This document shows, piece after piece, positions 17,561 to 26,970 of a stretch of 64,000 bases of DNA. This DNA is from Paenibacillus sp. RC334 (GTDB lineage: Bacteria; Bacillota; Bacilli; Paenibacillales; Paenibacillaceae). Location of the stretch: assembly GCF_030034735.1 (NCBI RefSeq), contig NZ_CP125370.1:310001-374000 (forward strand), in the 5' to 3' direction. The position numbers were made by a program, and so were the translations under genes. Positions within the stretch are counted from its first letter, which is position 1. The number at the start of each line of letters is the position of its first letter. The notes beneath the pieces are model-generated. The model was given only the letters and a program-made list of their open reading frames with translations, did not search any database and was not told the DNA's origin.

Positions 17561-19897
17561 TTGAAGAATAGATGGTCCGGTTTCTTGGCGTTGGTCATCC
17601 TGATCTCAAGTTTTACATCATACGCAGGGTTTGCATCCGCAGCTGATCCGGTGCTTTCCAAGATTGTCCTTTCCTCTAACGAGGTGACTGTGCAGCAGGG
17701 AGATACGGCTGCGTTGACGGCTACGGCTATTTACGCCGATGGGACGACTTCAAATGTAACTGTAAGCACGGATTGGAAAAGTGATAATACTGCTATTGCT
17801 ACGGTATATAACGGTACAGTTTCTGGTAAGGGCGAAGGGGATGCGACTGTGGTTGCAACCTATAAGGATAAGATACAATCGGTTCAGGTACATGTAACGA
17901 AAAAGGTTAAGGCGCTCACATCCAGTGTACAAAGCTTGAGCTTGCGTTCAAGCGGCACAGGACAGATCAATCTGACAGCGACTTACAGTGATAACACGAC
18001 AGCTCAGGTATCGGGTGATGCTACCTGGACCTCGGATAACCAGAAGGTAGCAACCGTAGTTAACGGATTGGTTACCGCTCAGGGAGCAGGTACAGCCAAC
18101 ATTAAGGCCGTATACGGTCAACAAACCGTAACGATTGCTGTGCAGGTAGAACAGGTTAAACGTTTGGATGTCAGTCCATCTGAGGTTTCCCTTTTGCTGA
18201 AGGATACCGAGAAGGTCAAATTGACAGCGACCTTCCCGGATGGAACCGTGCAGGATGTTACTGAGTCCGCCGAGTGGAGCTCCAGCAATGCAGCCGTGGC
18301 GGATGTACTGAAAGGCACGATTACGGGCTACAGCGCAGGTAAAGCGACGATTACCGGTAAATACGGTACGATGTCTGCTACCATTTCGGTGGATGTCGAT
18401 CAAACGAATAAGCTGAAAGCCAGCGAATCCAATATTTTTCTCCGTTTGGATGAATCCAAAAAAGTACAGGTTTCTGCGGTGTACCCGGATGGAACGGTAA
18501 CGGACGTCACGGATAAAGCTACATGGTCCACAAGCGATGAAAAAATTGCGACGGTGACCAAAGGAACGATTATGGCGATTGGAGCGGGTTCGGCTACGGT
18601 GACCGCGAAGTATGGCGATAAGACGGTTTCGATTAAGGCAGACGTGGAAACGTCCAGATATCTGGATTTGAGCGAGGACAAGTTGAGCCTGAATGCCAAG
18701 GAATCCAAGAAGCTCAAGCTAACCGCGACGTACGTAACAGGTACGGAAGAAGATATCACGGATAAGGCAGAATGGAAATCCAGCAATGAAGATATTGCTT
18801 TTGTCAGCAAGGGTGAAGTGACGGGCTATAAAACAGGTGAGGCAACGATCACTGCTTCTTATGGCGGCAAAACAGTCACAGCGACGGTATCTGTGAATGT
18901 GCCTGGTGACCTGTCCCTGTCCTCCAAAACAGCAACGATTGATATTGATGAGGATTATGTTGCTACTCTGACCGCTACGTATGCGGATGGTCGTAAGGAA
19001 GATGTGACACAGGATGCAGAATGGACTTCAAGCGCGGAAGATGTTGCTTCGGTGTCCAAAGGAACAATTACGGGTAAAGCAGCGGGTAAGGCGGCTGTTA
19101 CCGCCACTTATAATGGCAAAAAGCTGACCATTAATGTACAAGTCGGTCTCGTAGACCGTTTGGAAACAGACACACGCGTGATTGCGCTTGGTGCCCAGGA
19201 AACGAAGCAGTTGAAAGTAACAGGCGTCAAGAGCAGCGGTACAAAAACAGATGTAACCAAGGATGCCACCTGGACTACCAGCAATGTGAAAGTGGTCGAG
19301 GTTAGCGAGGGCTTGATCAAAGCGAATGGCAGTGGTAAGGCTACTGTTACAGCTTCTTATGGCAAGCAAAGCATTACATTTACAGTAGAAGTGGATGTAG
19401 CGCAACAGATTGAGGCGGATGCTATCGCGTTATCGCTTAAATCAGGAGATCAAAAAACCATCGCAATTGTGGTCAAATCCAGTGATGGCAAAGAAAAGGA
19501 CGTTACGGCCCAAGCCGAATGGAAAACGTTAAATTATAAGGTAGCTACAGTCAAAAAGGGCCAGGTTACCGCGGTAGGCTACGGTAAAACCAATATTCAA
19601 GCGAAGTTTGGCGGGAAATATATCACCGTACCTGTGGATGTCGATACGCTTAAATATTTGCAAACCGACGAAGTCTCGCTGAATTTGAAAGCAGGACAGG
19701 TAGCTAAGGTTACGGCTACAGCTACGTATAAGGATGAGTCGGAGAAGGATGTATCCAAGCCGGCAGTCTGGTCCTCGTCCCGAATTATTGTTGCCACGGT
19801 CAAAGACGGCAGCATTAAGGCACAGGGTAAAGGTAAAGCTGTGATTACCGTGAAATATGCAGGGAAAACGACGAAGGTACAGGTGAACGTACAGTAA
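17561..19897 (+). CDS. Secreted protein of nine Big_2-type Ig-like repeats
   Basis: 778 residues. A signal peptide (about 1-27, ending YAGFASAA) is followed by nine repeats of about 83 residues and almost nothing else. Each repeat has the pattern LTATY.DGT..DVT..A.W.SSN..VA.V.KG.I.G...GKATITA.YGGK, typical of bacterial Ig-like group 2 domains. There is no LPxTG, SLH or catalytic domain, so it may be an exported surface or matrix protein held by interactions not visible here. The start is TTG with GGGAGGG upstream. A bidirectional terminator follows directly. Confidence 0.88.
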   Translation: MKNRWSGFLALVILISSFTSYAGFASAADPVLSKIVLSSNEVTVQQGDTAALTATAIYADGTTSNVTVSTDWKSDNTAIATVYNGTVSGKGEGDATVVATYKDKIQSVQVHVTKKVKALTSSVQSLSLRSSGTGQINLTATYSDNTTAQVSGDATWTSDNQKVATVVNGLVTAQGAGTANIKAVYGQQTVTIAVQVEQVKRLDVSPSEVSLLLKDTEKVKLTATFPDGTVQDVTESAEWSSSNAAVADVLKGTITGYSAGKATITGKYGTMSATISVDVDQTNKLKASESNIFLRLDESKKVQVSAVYPDGTVTDVTDKATWSTSDEKIATVTKGTIMAIGAGSATVTAKYGDKTVSIKADVETSRYLDLSEDKLSLNAKESKKLKLTATYVTGTEEDITDKAEWKSSNEDIAFVSKGEVTGYKTGEATITASYGGKTVTATVSVNVPGDLSLSSKTATIDIDEDYVATLTATYADGRKEDVTQDAEWTSSAEDVASVSKGTITGKAAGKAAVTATYNGKKLTINVQVGLVDRLETDTRVIALGAQETKQLKVTGVKSSGTKTDVTKDATWTTSNVKVVEVSEGLIKANGSGKATVTASYGKQSITFTVEVDVAQQIEADAIALSLKSGDQKTIAIVVKSSDGKEKDVTAQAEWKTLNYKVATVKKGQVTAVGYGKTNIQAKFGGKYITVPVDVDTLKYLQTDEVSLNLKAGQVAKVTATATYKDESEKDVSKPAVWSSSRIIVATVKDGSIKAQGKGKAVITVKYAGKTTKVQVNVQ

Positions 19898-19902
19898 AAA
19901 AA

Positions 19903-19945
19903 AGAGCAAGCATACGTCTAAGGACGACATGCTTGCTCTTTTTTT
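19903..19945. terminator. Bidirectional terminator
   Basis: AGAGCAAGCAT pairs with ATGCTTGCTCT, with TTTTTTT on the plus side and an A-run on the other side. It serves the Ig-repeat gene and the converging sdaAA. Confidence 0.9.
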
Positions 19946-19948
19946 ATA

Positions 19949-19994
19949 AGGCGACTGTTCTCTCCCCATGTGTTATTTGGGGTGGCAGTCGCCT
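19949..19994. repeat. Inverted repeat after sdaAA
   Basis: AGGCGACTG and CAGTCGCCT form a nine-pair stem around a 28-base loop containing a second CCCC/GGGG pairing. It starts five bases past the sdaAA stop and has no T-run of its own. Confidence 0.6.
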
Positions 19995-19999
19995 GAAAG

Positions 20000-20899
20000 C
20001 TACGACTTATCCTTCTTGGCTGGTATGTTGCGCGTAAGCGACTCCGTCAGACGCTTGCCGGTCGGCGTTTGGGCCAGGCCGCCCTTGGCTGTCTCGCGGT
20101 GCTTGGACGGCATCGCGCTGCCGACTTCTAGCATCACGTCGATGACTTCGTCAGACGGGATGGCGCTGCGCACACCCGCCAGAGCCATATCCGCGGCGGC
20201 AAGCGCGGTCACGGCTCCCAGCCCGTTGCGCACGATGCACGGAATCTCCACGAGTCCGGCGACGGGGTCGCAAATCAGGCCGAGCGTGTTCTTGAGCGCG
20301 AGGCCCACTGCATGGATGGCCTGCTCTGGCGTACCGCCGCGCAGCTCGACCATGGCCCCTGCGGCCATCCCGATGGCTGAGCCAATCTCGGCCTGACAGC
20401 CTCCCTCCGCACCGGAGATGAAGGAATTGTTGGCGATGACGTAGCCAATCGCTCCAGCGGCGAACAGTCCGCGCACCATATGCTCGTCATCCCAGCCGAA
20501 CCGCTCCTGCGCGCTGATGAACACACCGGGGATGACCCCGCATGAGCCTGCGGTGGGTGTGGCGACAATGCGACCCATGGACGCATTGACCTCTGACACG
20601 GAAAGGGCGTACGCCATGGCGAGTGCCGAGGCATCGCCGGAGCAGGTTTCCCCTGCACGCAAATATTCCGCCAGGCGTTTGCCGTCGCCGCCTGTCAATC
20701 CGCTGCGGGATACAGTGTCCTGTGTTTGTCCGCGATGAACGGCCTCCTTCATGACTTCATAATAATCAGCCATTTGGCGGAAGATTTCTTCCTCCGGTGT
20801 GTTCGTCTCTTGTACCTGTTCCTTGATCATCAGGCGACCAATCGTAGTGGATTCCTCGGCGCACAAGGCACCTAATTCATGCAGATGGCTAAACCGCAT
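20000..20899 (-). CDS. sdaAA: L-serine dehydratase, alpha subunit
   Basis: 299 residues. Motifs of the iron-sulfur serine dehydratase alpha chain are TPTAGSCGVIPGVFI, EGGCQAEIGSAIGMAAGA and GLICDPVAGLVEIPC, whose cysteines bind the [4Fe-4S] cluster. With SdaAB it converts L-serine to pyruvate and ammonia. Its start overlaps the end of sdaAB by 11 bases and has AAGGAG upstream. Both genes lie behind the glycine riboswitch. The end is rich in GC relative to neighbours but the reading frame is intact. Confidence 0.95.
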   Translation of the reverse strand: MRFSHLHELGALCAEESTTIGRLMIKEQVQETNTPEEEIFRQMADYYEVMKEAVHRGQTQDTVSRSGLTGGDGKRLAEYLRAGETCSGDASALAMAYALSVSEVNASMGRIVATPTAGSCGVIPGVFISAQERFGWDDEHMVRGLFAAGAIGYVIANNSFISGAEGGCQAEIGSAIGMAAGAMVELRGGTPEQAIHAVGLALKNTLGLICDPVAGLVEIPCIVRNGLGAVTALAAADMALAGVRSAIPSDEVIDVMLEVGSAMPSKHRETAKGGLAQTPTGKRLTESLTRNIPAKKDKS

Positions 20900-21578
20900 C
20901 GGATTCAGCTCCTTTTTTCAAGTTAATCATTTTGATTCCATACATATGAGGCAAAGCCCGCAGCTCGGCAATTAATTCAGCCGGAGCGGGGCTATCGGTT
21001 TCAATAGCAGTGAGCGCTTCGCCATCCCGGCCTTTGCGATCCACGTGCATATAGGCAATGTTAATGTCAGCCGCGCCCAGCGCTGAAGTCACCGCGCCCA
21101 ATGTTCCGGGCTTATCCGAGTGAAGAAGCACCAGCGTAGGCAACTCTCCGGTTAGATTGACCCGGAATTCGTTGAGCTGTTGAACATGAATGTTTCCACC
21201 GCCGATGGAGGAGCCTAGCAGCGTGCGCTGATCTTCACCCTTCCATAGCTCGAAGCGGACCGTGTTCGGATGAGGGGCGGGCAGTCCGCTGACAGCGAAC
21301 TCTACTTCCATCCCGGCCTGCTCTGCACATTGCTCAGCATCCGGAATCCGGTAGTCGTCTGTATCGTAATTCAGCAGTCCGGCAATGAGTGCCAGGTCTG
21401 TGCCGTGTCCCTTGTACGTATCGGCAAATGAGCCGTACAGCGTCATGCGGGCACGGTCAGGTTGCACACCGAGCCAGTGCCTGGCAACACGTGCGAGCCG
21501 CACCGCGCCAGCGGTATGTGAGCTGGAGGGTCCGGTCATAGCCGGACCGATAATGGAAAATACATCTTTGAAACGCAT
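20889..21578 (-). CDS. sdaAB: L-serine dehydratase, beta subunit
   Basis: 229 residues. The N-terminal part FKDVFSIIGPAMTGPSSSHTAG is the serine dehydratase beta signature. A C-terminal ACT domain (TLVLLHSDKPGTLGAVTSALG, INIAYMHVDRKGRDGEAL) probably binds serine or another amino acid as a regulator. The ATG at 21578 has AGGGGG upstream. It is the first gene after the glycine riboswitch. Confidence 0.95.
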   Translation of the reverse strand: MRFKDVFSIIGPAMTGPSSSHTAGAVRLARVARHWLGVQPDRARMTLYGSFADTYKGHGTDLALIAGLLNYDTDDYRIPDAEQCAEQAGMEVEFAVSGLPAPHPNTVRFELWKGEDQRTLLGSSIGGGNIHVQQLNEFRVNLTGELPTLVLLHSDKPGTLGAVTSALGAADINIAYMHVDRKGRDGEALTAIETDSPAPAELIAELRALPHMYGIKMINLKKGAESDAV

Positions 21579-21675
21579 GGTGTGGCCCCCTGTATGTTTG
21601 AATATCATAGTATATGGTGCTGCCGCGCCTTTGCGCGGGTGTGACGGTTTCTAATGCTGACGCAGCATGTAAGCA

Positions 21676-21716
21676 CAAAAAAGGACAGGATAAGGAAATT
21701 TCCCTTATCTCTGTCC
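21676..21716 (-). terminator. Expression-platform terminator of the glycine riboswitch
   Basis: On the minus strand GGACAG-A-GATAAGG pairs with CCTTATC-CTGTCC, followed by TTTTTT. The 5' arm contains CAGAG, the 3' strand of the second aptamer's P1, so aptamer folding and termination exclude each other. Confidence 0.85.
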
Positions 21717-21896
21717 TCGTTACCTGAGAGTTTCGTGCGGTGTATACCGCCTTACCCCTTGGGTGGCTTGCGCTCTCTCCAGAGTTGCGTCAGATGACGA
21801 TACATGGACCTGAGAGATTATCCGCCAGCCGGGTGCTGACGTCTTGCTCCTTCGGTGCTGCCGGGATGTGATTCCCGGACAGGCTCTCCCGTCATC
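21709..21896 (-). promoter_or_regulatory. Tandem glycine riboswitch
   Basis: Two aptamers are visible on the minus strand. Aptamer 1 (21793-21896) has P1 GATGACG/CGTCATC, then GGGAGAGCCTG, ACCGAAGGAGCAA and AATCTCTCAGG. Aptamer 2 (21709-21784) has P1 CTCTG/CAGAG, then GAGAGAGCGC, CCAAGGGGTAAG and AAACTCTCAGGTAACGAGGACAG. These are the conserved glycine-riboswitch blocks. The P1 strand of aptamer 2 is shared with the downstream terminator, which predicts that glycine turns expression on. The controlled genes are sdaAB-sdaAA. Confidence 0.93.
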
Positions 21897-21930
21897 TTCA
21901 TTCGCGTATACCGTTCAACAATTCCTCCTA

Positions 21931-21959
21931 AGCGTAATGTATGCCATGCCCGGTGTCAA
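21931..21959 (-). promoter_or_regulatory. Promoter of the riboswitch-sdaAB-sdaAA transcript
   Basis: On the minus strand TTGACA (21954-21959) and TACGCT (21931-21936) are 17 bases apart, immediately upstream of the riboswitch. Confidence 0.55.
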
Positions 21960-22114
21960 TCACAGGTTGGTATTTTACAGAATCAGGAATCTTCTCAATA
22001 AAAAAGATTAAATTTTACATAATTATGGATGAAATCAGGAAGGAATTAGAAGGTTGATAGCTAATCTGATAGAGGACAAGCTAATTTATGGAATAATGGG
22101 AGGGACATTTACGT

Positions 22115-23692
22115 ATGGTAAAAGGTTTTCGGTTCACAGGTTCACGCTTGAAAGGAATGCTGCATCTGGCGGCAATCGTATCACTGCTGGTAGGACTCTT
22201 CGTTCCATTCGGCCAGGTCAAGGCAGAGGGCGCGTTGACGGTAGCGGAAGCGCTTCAGCGTCAAAGCAGCGGAGGTACGGTGACGGTAGAAGGCTACGTC
22301 GTCGGACATGCCACTGGATCGAAAACGGCTAATTTCTCTGCCCCATTTGCAAATGATTTTAACGTACTGATTGCGGATCAGGCGAGTGAACGCAATACAT
22401 CTAATCTGTTAAATGTGCAACTGACATCCGCGTATAGAGGACCATTCGGGCTGTCAGGCCATCCTGAGCTGATCGGCAGCAAAATTCGCGTGACGGGTGC
22501 GCTGGGTGCCTATAACAATTTTGGTGGAGTGAAAAGCCCAAGCGCTCTGGAACTGGTAAGCGGAAGCGAGCCTGGGAACCCTGGCGAACCTGATCCTGGT
22601 ACTACATTGCCGGATGGAAAAGGCAAAAAAGTGCTGTTCGATAATACGCACGCACAGACAGCCGGAGCGGCGGATTGGGTTATAGATGGAGCCTTTTCCG
22701 ATTTTGCCAGCGGACTGCGTAATGCTGGTTTTACCGTGGACCCGTTGAACCGTTCCATTCCTTTTACCTATGGCGAGCAGGCTATAACGTACGACAAGCT
22801 GCGCCCATATGATGTGTTCATCATTGGTGAAGCCAATGTTGCCTTTAAGGCATCCGAGCAAGCTGCTCTGGTTCAATATGTGAAGAATGGAGGCAGTATT
22901 TTCTTCATTTCTGACCACTATAACGCAGACCGGAACAAAAACCGTTGGGATTCCTCCGAGGTTATGAACGGCTACCGCCGTGGAGCCTATTCCAATCCGG
23001 CCAAAGGGATGACTACAGAAGAAGCTGCATCACCAGCTATGCAGGGACTAACCAGTTCCGACTGGCTGGCAACGAACTTTGGCGTTCGTTTTCGCTACAA
23101 TGCACTCGGTGACGTAAATGCCACGGATATCGTAGCGGCAGATCAATCCTTCGGCATTACGAAGGGTGTACGTTCGATTGCCATGCATGCTGGTTCTACA
23201 TTGGCGATTATGGATCCGACCAAGGCTAAAGGAATCGCTTATATTCCTACAGGCACGAAAAAATGGGGCAATGCCGTGGACCAGGGTGTCTATAACGGCG
23301 GGGGCCGTGCTGAAGGGCCTTATGCTGCTGTAGCCAAGGTAGGTCAGGGCAAGGCAGCGTTTATCGGTGATTCTTCGCCAGTTGAGGATGCCACGCCGAA
23401 ATATGTACGTGAGGAAAACGGACAGTCGAAGAAGACGTACGATGGTTTCAAGGAAGTCGACGATTCCACCTTCCTGGTACAAACCGTCCAATGGCTTGCA
23501 TGGAAGCAGGACTATACGAAGCTGTCCGATGTGGCGGGTCTGACGCTGGACCAGCCAACACAGCTGCTGCCGTTCGAGGAGCCTGCGGCTTCTACAGAAC
23601 CGCAGCCTGAGCCTTGGGCTGCTCCGGCAGCGGGCTACAAATGGTACGATCCAAGAACGTTCAAGTCCGGCTCCTATGGAGCGGCTTCGTAA
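22115..23692 (+). CDS. Secreted protein with OB-fold (DUF6359/YhcR-N-like) domain
   Basis: 525 residues. A signal peptide ends near residue 37 (FGQVKAEG). An OB-fold-like domain covers about 40-145 (TVAEALQRQSSGGTVTVEGYVVG, then IGSKIRVTGALGAY), resembling the N-terminal domain of B. subtilis nuclease YhcR. After a Pro/Gly linker comes a Rossmann-like domain (KVLFDNTHAQTAGAADWVIDG, YDVFIIGEANVAF, YVKNGGSIFFISDHYNADRNKNRWD) of the kind seen in DUF4350/GATase-like proteins. No nuclease active site was recognised. The C-terminus ends in a Trp/Pro-rich tail. The function is unknown. Confidence 0.75.
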   Translation: MVKGFRFTGSRLKGMLHLAAIVSLLVGLFVPFGQVKAEGALTVAEALQRQSSGGTVTVEGYVVGHATGSKTANFSAPFANDFNVLIADQASERNTSNLLNVQLTSAYRGPFGLSGHPELIGSKIRVTGALGAYNNFGGVKSPSALELVSGSEPGNPGEPDPGTTLPDGKGKKVLFDNTHAQTAGAADWVIDGAFSDFASGLRNAGFTVDPLNRSIPFTYGEQAITYDKLRPYDVFIIGEANVAFKASEQAALVQYVKNGGSIFFISDHYNADRNKNRWDSSEVMNGYRRGAYSNPAKGMTTEEAASPAMQGLTSSDWLATNFGVRFRYNALGDVNATDIVAADQSFGITKGVRSIAMHAGSTLAIMDPTKAKGIAYIPTGTKKWGNAVDQGVYNGGGRAEGPYAAVAKVGQGKAAFIGDSSPVEDATPKYVREENGQSKKTYDGFKEVDDSTFLVQTVQWLAWKQDYTKLSDVAGLTLDQPTQLLPFEEPAASTEPQPEPWAAPAAGYKWYDPRTFKSGSYGAAS

Positions 23693-23727
23693 CCAGCGAA
23701 GAGAGTACAATTTGAGCTGGACCAGCC

Positions 23728-23767
23728 AGTCGCTTGATCCCTTTAAGGGGGTCAGGCGACTTTTTTT
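23728..23767 (+). terminator. Terminator after the OB-fold protein gene
   Basis: AGTCGC-TTGATCCC pairs with GGGGTCA-GGCGACT, followed by TTTTTTT. Confidence 0.88.
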
Positions 23768-23919
23768 GTGCTGAAAATTAACCTGTGGTTGGTTATTTCA
23801 TTACATTTTGTGCCAGAAAGGTCGCGCTACTGCTGAATCATTGGTTTTTTCAATGATCGTGATAGTCTATTCTTAATTGATATATCCATATACTGGTGAT
23901 AGGATAAGTTCAAATTATT

Positions 23920-23932
23920 CCGACTAAATCGG
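23920..23932. promoter_or_regulatory. CCGA/TCGG inverted repeat before the peptide-type ABC operon
   Basis: CCGA-CTAAA-TCGG lies in an AT-rich context (ATTATT before, TATGTAAT after), 85 bases before the first gene. It looks like a small dyad operator, reminiscent of Rrf2-family sites, but the binding protein is not identified. The rest of the gap 23770-24016 shows nothing else clear. Confidence 0.4.
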
Positions 23933-24016
23933 TATGTAATGTTGATGAGAGGTTTAACATCAAGCGTGGCGCGCATAAGCAGGACAAGGCCATGGAGAAC
24001 GGAGGAAGCATATACA

Positions 24017-25048
24017 TTGAGTAGCGAGCCGGTGTTGGAGATCAAAGGGTTAACGGTATCTTTTCGCATTAAGGATGAATATTACCCCGCAGTCGACCAT
24101 CTGGATCTGACGGTCAATCCCAATGAAGTGCTGGCTGTGGTCGGAGAGTCCGGCTGCGGCAAAAGCGCGCTGGCGCTTTCGATAGCACAACTGCACGATC
24201 TGGAGCGTACCCGCGTGGAGGGACAGATTCTTTTTAAAGGCACGGATCTGAATCGTCTCTCAACAGGGCAAATAAACAAAATCCGTGGAGCAGGCATCGG
24301 CATGATTTTTCAGGACCCGCTGACCGCGCTGAATCCGCTAATGAGCATTGGTAAGCAAATTGAGGAAAACCTTGATTATCATACGACCCTCTCTACGAAG
24401 CAGAAAAAGGTGCGTGTGCTGGAATTACTGGAGAGTGTGGATATTCCGAATCCCGTACGTGTATACGACCAGTATCCGCATGAGCTGTCAGGGGGGATGC
24501 GGCAGCGTGTGATGATCGCCATTGCCATCGCTTGTCGTCCTGCCCTCATTATTGCAGACGAGCCGACTACAGCGCTCGATGTAACCATTCAATCTCAAAT
24601 TCTCGACTTGCTCAAGCAGCTTCAACAGGAGACTGGAAGCGGCATTATCCTGATTACGCACGATCTTGGCGTTGTGGCAGAGGTGGCGGACCGCGTGGTG
24701 GTCATGTATGCCGGAGAAATCGTGGAAAGCGCCAATGTTTTTGAATTGTTCCGACAGCCCCAGCATCCGTATACGCGCTCTTTGCTCGCATCCATGCCGG
24801 GATCACATACCAAGGGAGAACCGTTGCACGTCATCGGAGGAATCGTCCCTTCCTTGCAGGATATTCCCCGCAATAGCTGCCGCTTTGCTCCACGTATCCC
24901 CTGGATTCAGCATGAAACGCATGAGGATCATCCCCATTTAAGTGAGATTTCTCCCGGGCATTGGGTCCGCTGTACATGTTATCAGCATTTTCATTTTGAA
25001 GACGAGGCAAAGGGGGAAGCTGCTCATGGCACTGCTGGAGCTAAATGA
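24017..25048 (+). CDS. Peptide-type ABC transporter ATP-binding protein (DppD/OppD-like)
   Basis: 343 residues. Walker A is [13 protein letters not shown], the signature is [15 protein letters not shown], Walker B is [12 protein letters not shown] and the switch His lies in LITHDLG. The C-terminal oligopeptide/dipeptide-type extension ([21 protein letters not shown]) is present. It hydrolyses ATP to drive the operon's importer. I chose the TTG start at 24017, after GGAGGA; an in-frame ATG at 23939 lies in apparent leader sequence. Its end overlaps the next ATPase gene by 23 bases. Confidence 0.9.
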   Translation: MSSEPVLEIKGLTVSFRIKDEYYPAVDHLDLTVNPNEVLAVVGESGCGKSALALSIAQLHDLERTRVEGQILFKGTDLNRLSTGQINKIRGAGIGMIFQDPLTALNPLMSIGKQIEENLDYHTTLSTKQKKVRVLELLESVDIPNPVRVYDQYPHELSGGMRQRVMIAIAIACRPALIIADEPTTALDVTIQSQILDLLKQLQQETGSGIILITHDLGVVAEVADRVVVMYAGEIVESANVFELFRQPQHPYTRSLLASMPGSHTKGEPLHVIGGIVPSLQDIPRNSCRFAPRIPWIQHETHEDHPHLSEISPGHWVRCTCYQHFHFEDEAKGEAAHGTAGAK

Positions 25049-25952
25049 TCTGAGAGTCCATTATCCGGTGCGCGGTGGTTTCTTCCAGCGTGTGGTCGAT
25101 CAGGTAAAAGCAGTGGATGGTGTGTCCATCAGCATTGAGGCGGGTCAGTCGTACGGGCTGGTTGGAGAATCCGGCTGCGGAAAAACGACTACAGGAAGGA
25201 CGATCATCGGTCTAAATAAGCTGACGAGCGGGCAAGTTCTTTTTAACGGAGATGACCTAACGGCCTTAAGCCGTAACAACCTCCATCCGCTGCGGAGAGA
25301 CATTCAGATGATCTTTCAGGACCCGTATTCCTCGCTCAATCCGCGTAAGCGTGTGCTGGATGTCATCGCCGAGCCGTTGCGGAATTTCGAAAAGCTGAGT
25401 AGTGAGGAGGAACGCCGAAAAGTTCAGACGCTGCTGGAAAAGGTCGGCTTGAACGCCGATGCGGCCTACAAATATCCGCATGAATTTTCCGGGGGACAGC
25501 GACAGCGGATCGGCATTGCACGTGCGCTCACGTTGAATCCAAAGCTGATCATTGCTGATGAGCCGGTATCAGCGCTGGATGTGTCCGTTCAGGCACAGGT
25601 GCTTAATTTTATGAAGGATGTGCAGCGGGAATTTAATTTGACGTATTTATTCATCAGCCACGACCTCGGTATTATCCGCCATATGTGCGACCAAATCGGG
25701 ATTATGTACCAGGGGCGTCTGGTGGAACAGGGAAGCGAACAGGATATTTATGAGCATCCGCAGCATTTGTATACCCAGCGTCTTATTGCAACCATTCCGA
25801 ATATAGATCCTGCCAAGCGGCTGGACAATGCTCAAAAAAGGCGAACGCTGTTGTCCTCCTACAAAACAGAGCTGCCCAAACATCTGGATGAGAACGGCAA
25901 GCCGTTTGCGCTAAAAGCGGTAAGCCCGTCCCATCAAGTCGCTTTACCATAA
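25026..25952 (+). CDS. Peptide-type ABC transporter ATP-binding protein (DppF/OppF-like)
   Basis: 308 residues. Walker A is GESGCGKTTTGRT, the Q-loop is MIFQDPYSSLNPRK, the signature is FSGGQRQRIGIARAL, Walker B is LIIADEPVSALD and the switch His lies in FISHDLG. It is the partner of the preceding ATPase. The ATG at 25026 has GGGGGAAG upstream and overlaps the first ATPase gene. Confidence 0.92.
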   Translation: MALLELNDLRVHYPVRGGFFQRVVDQVKAVDGVSISIEAGQSYGLVGESGCGKTTTGRTIIGLNKLTSGQVLFNGDDLTALSRNNLHPLRRDIQMIFQDPYSSLNPRKRVLDVIAEPLRNFEKLSSEEERRKVQTLLEKVGLNADAAYKYPHEFSGGQRQRIGIARALTLNPKLIIADEPVSALDVSVQAQVLNFMKDVQREFNLTYLFISHDLGIIRHMCDQIGIMYQGRLVEQGSEQDIYEHPQHLYTQRLIATIPNIDPAKRLDNAQKRRTLLSSYKTELPKHLDENGKPFALKAVSPSHQVALP

Positions 25953-25967
25953 AGGGGGGGACAAAAT

Positions 25968-26937
25968 ATGTGGAAATTTATACTGCGTCGGCTGCTGATC
26001 ATGATCCCTCAGCTGTTTGCTTTGAGCATACTTATCTTTTTTCTGGCGAAGGCCATGCCGGGGGATGCCCTGACAGGACTCATAACCTCGACACCCAATT
26101 TGAATCCGGCGGCGCTGGAGGAGCAACGGCAAAAATTAGGGCTGAATGATCCGGTGTGGGTACAATATGGCAACTGGCTTGCCCGATTGGCTTATGGGGA
26201 TTTGGGAAAATCATATGTACATAAAATCGGCGTCACCGATCTGATCGGTAGCCGTCTGGGGAACACGTTCTTTTTGGGCGTAGTGATCCTGATTTTGACG
26301 TATCTGATCGCGATTCCACTCGGTGTACTTAGTGGTCGTTATCAGCATAGTCCGCTGGACAAAACCGTGGTGGGTTATACCTATCTCAGCTTTGCGACCC
26401 CCTTATTTATACTCGCGTTGCTGCTACTGTACGTGTTCGGCTTCAGGCTTGGCTGGTTTCCGACCAGCGGCAGTGTGGATGTGGGCGTGGAGCCGGGAAC
26501 CTCGGCATATTACATCAACAAGGCTTACCATCTTATATTGCCAGCGGTTACAGGAGCATTGCTTAGTACGACAGCCACGATTCAGTATTTGCGCAATGAG
26601 GTCATCGACACACGGTTAAAGGATTTTGTAAAAACAGCGCGTTCCAAAGGGGTACCTGAGGGGGAAAATCTATTCCCGTCATATTTTCAAAAATTCGCTG
26701 CTACCGATTGCTGCCTTTTTGGGCTATGACCTGACGGGAGTGATTGCGGGCAACATTTTCCTTGAATCCATCTTTGGGTATCCGGGGCTGGGTCAGCTAT
26801 TTCTCCAGTCCATCACCCAACGCGATTTTTCAGTCGTGACAGCGCTGGTGATGATTTCCGGCTTTCTGGCATTGTTGGGAACCCTTTTGTCTGATGTCAT
26901 CCTGAGCAAGGTCGATCCTCGCATTCGGATCGAATAA
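25968..26937 (+). pseudogene. Peptide-type ABC permease (DppB-like), frameshifted
   Basis: Two overlapping frames together encode a normal DppB/OppB permease of about 320 residues. The first frame runs from the ATG at 25968 (MWKFILRRLLIMIPQ) through ARSKGVPEG. The second continues with KIYSRHIFKNSLLPIAAF and LTGVIAGNIFLESIFGYPGLGQLF to a stop at 26937. The shift falls in a run of five G at 26660-26664; four G would restore one frame through the conserved EAA-loop region. As given, the product loses its last two membrane segments. A homopolymer sequencing error, phase variation or true loss are all possible. The other four transporter genes are intact. Confidence 0.88.
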
Positions 26938-26970
26938 CGAACAACTTCAGAGGAAGGGGAGGGATGTAAG

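Noticed and set aside
19949..19994. Intrinsic terminator for sdaAA
   Set aside because: The stem is good but is followed by TATAAAAAAA on the minus strand and not by a T-run, so it is listed only as an inverted repeat.
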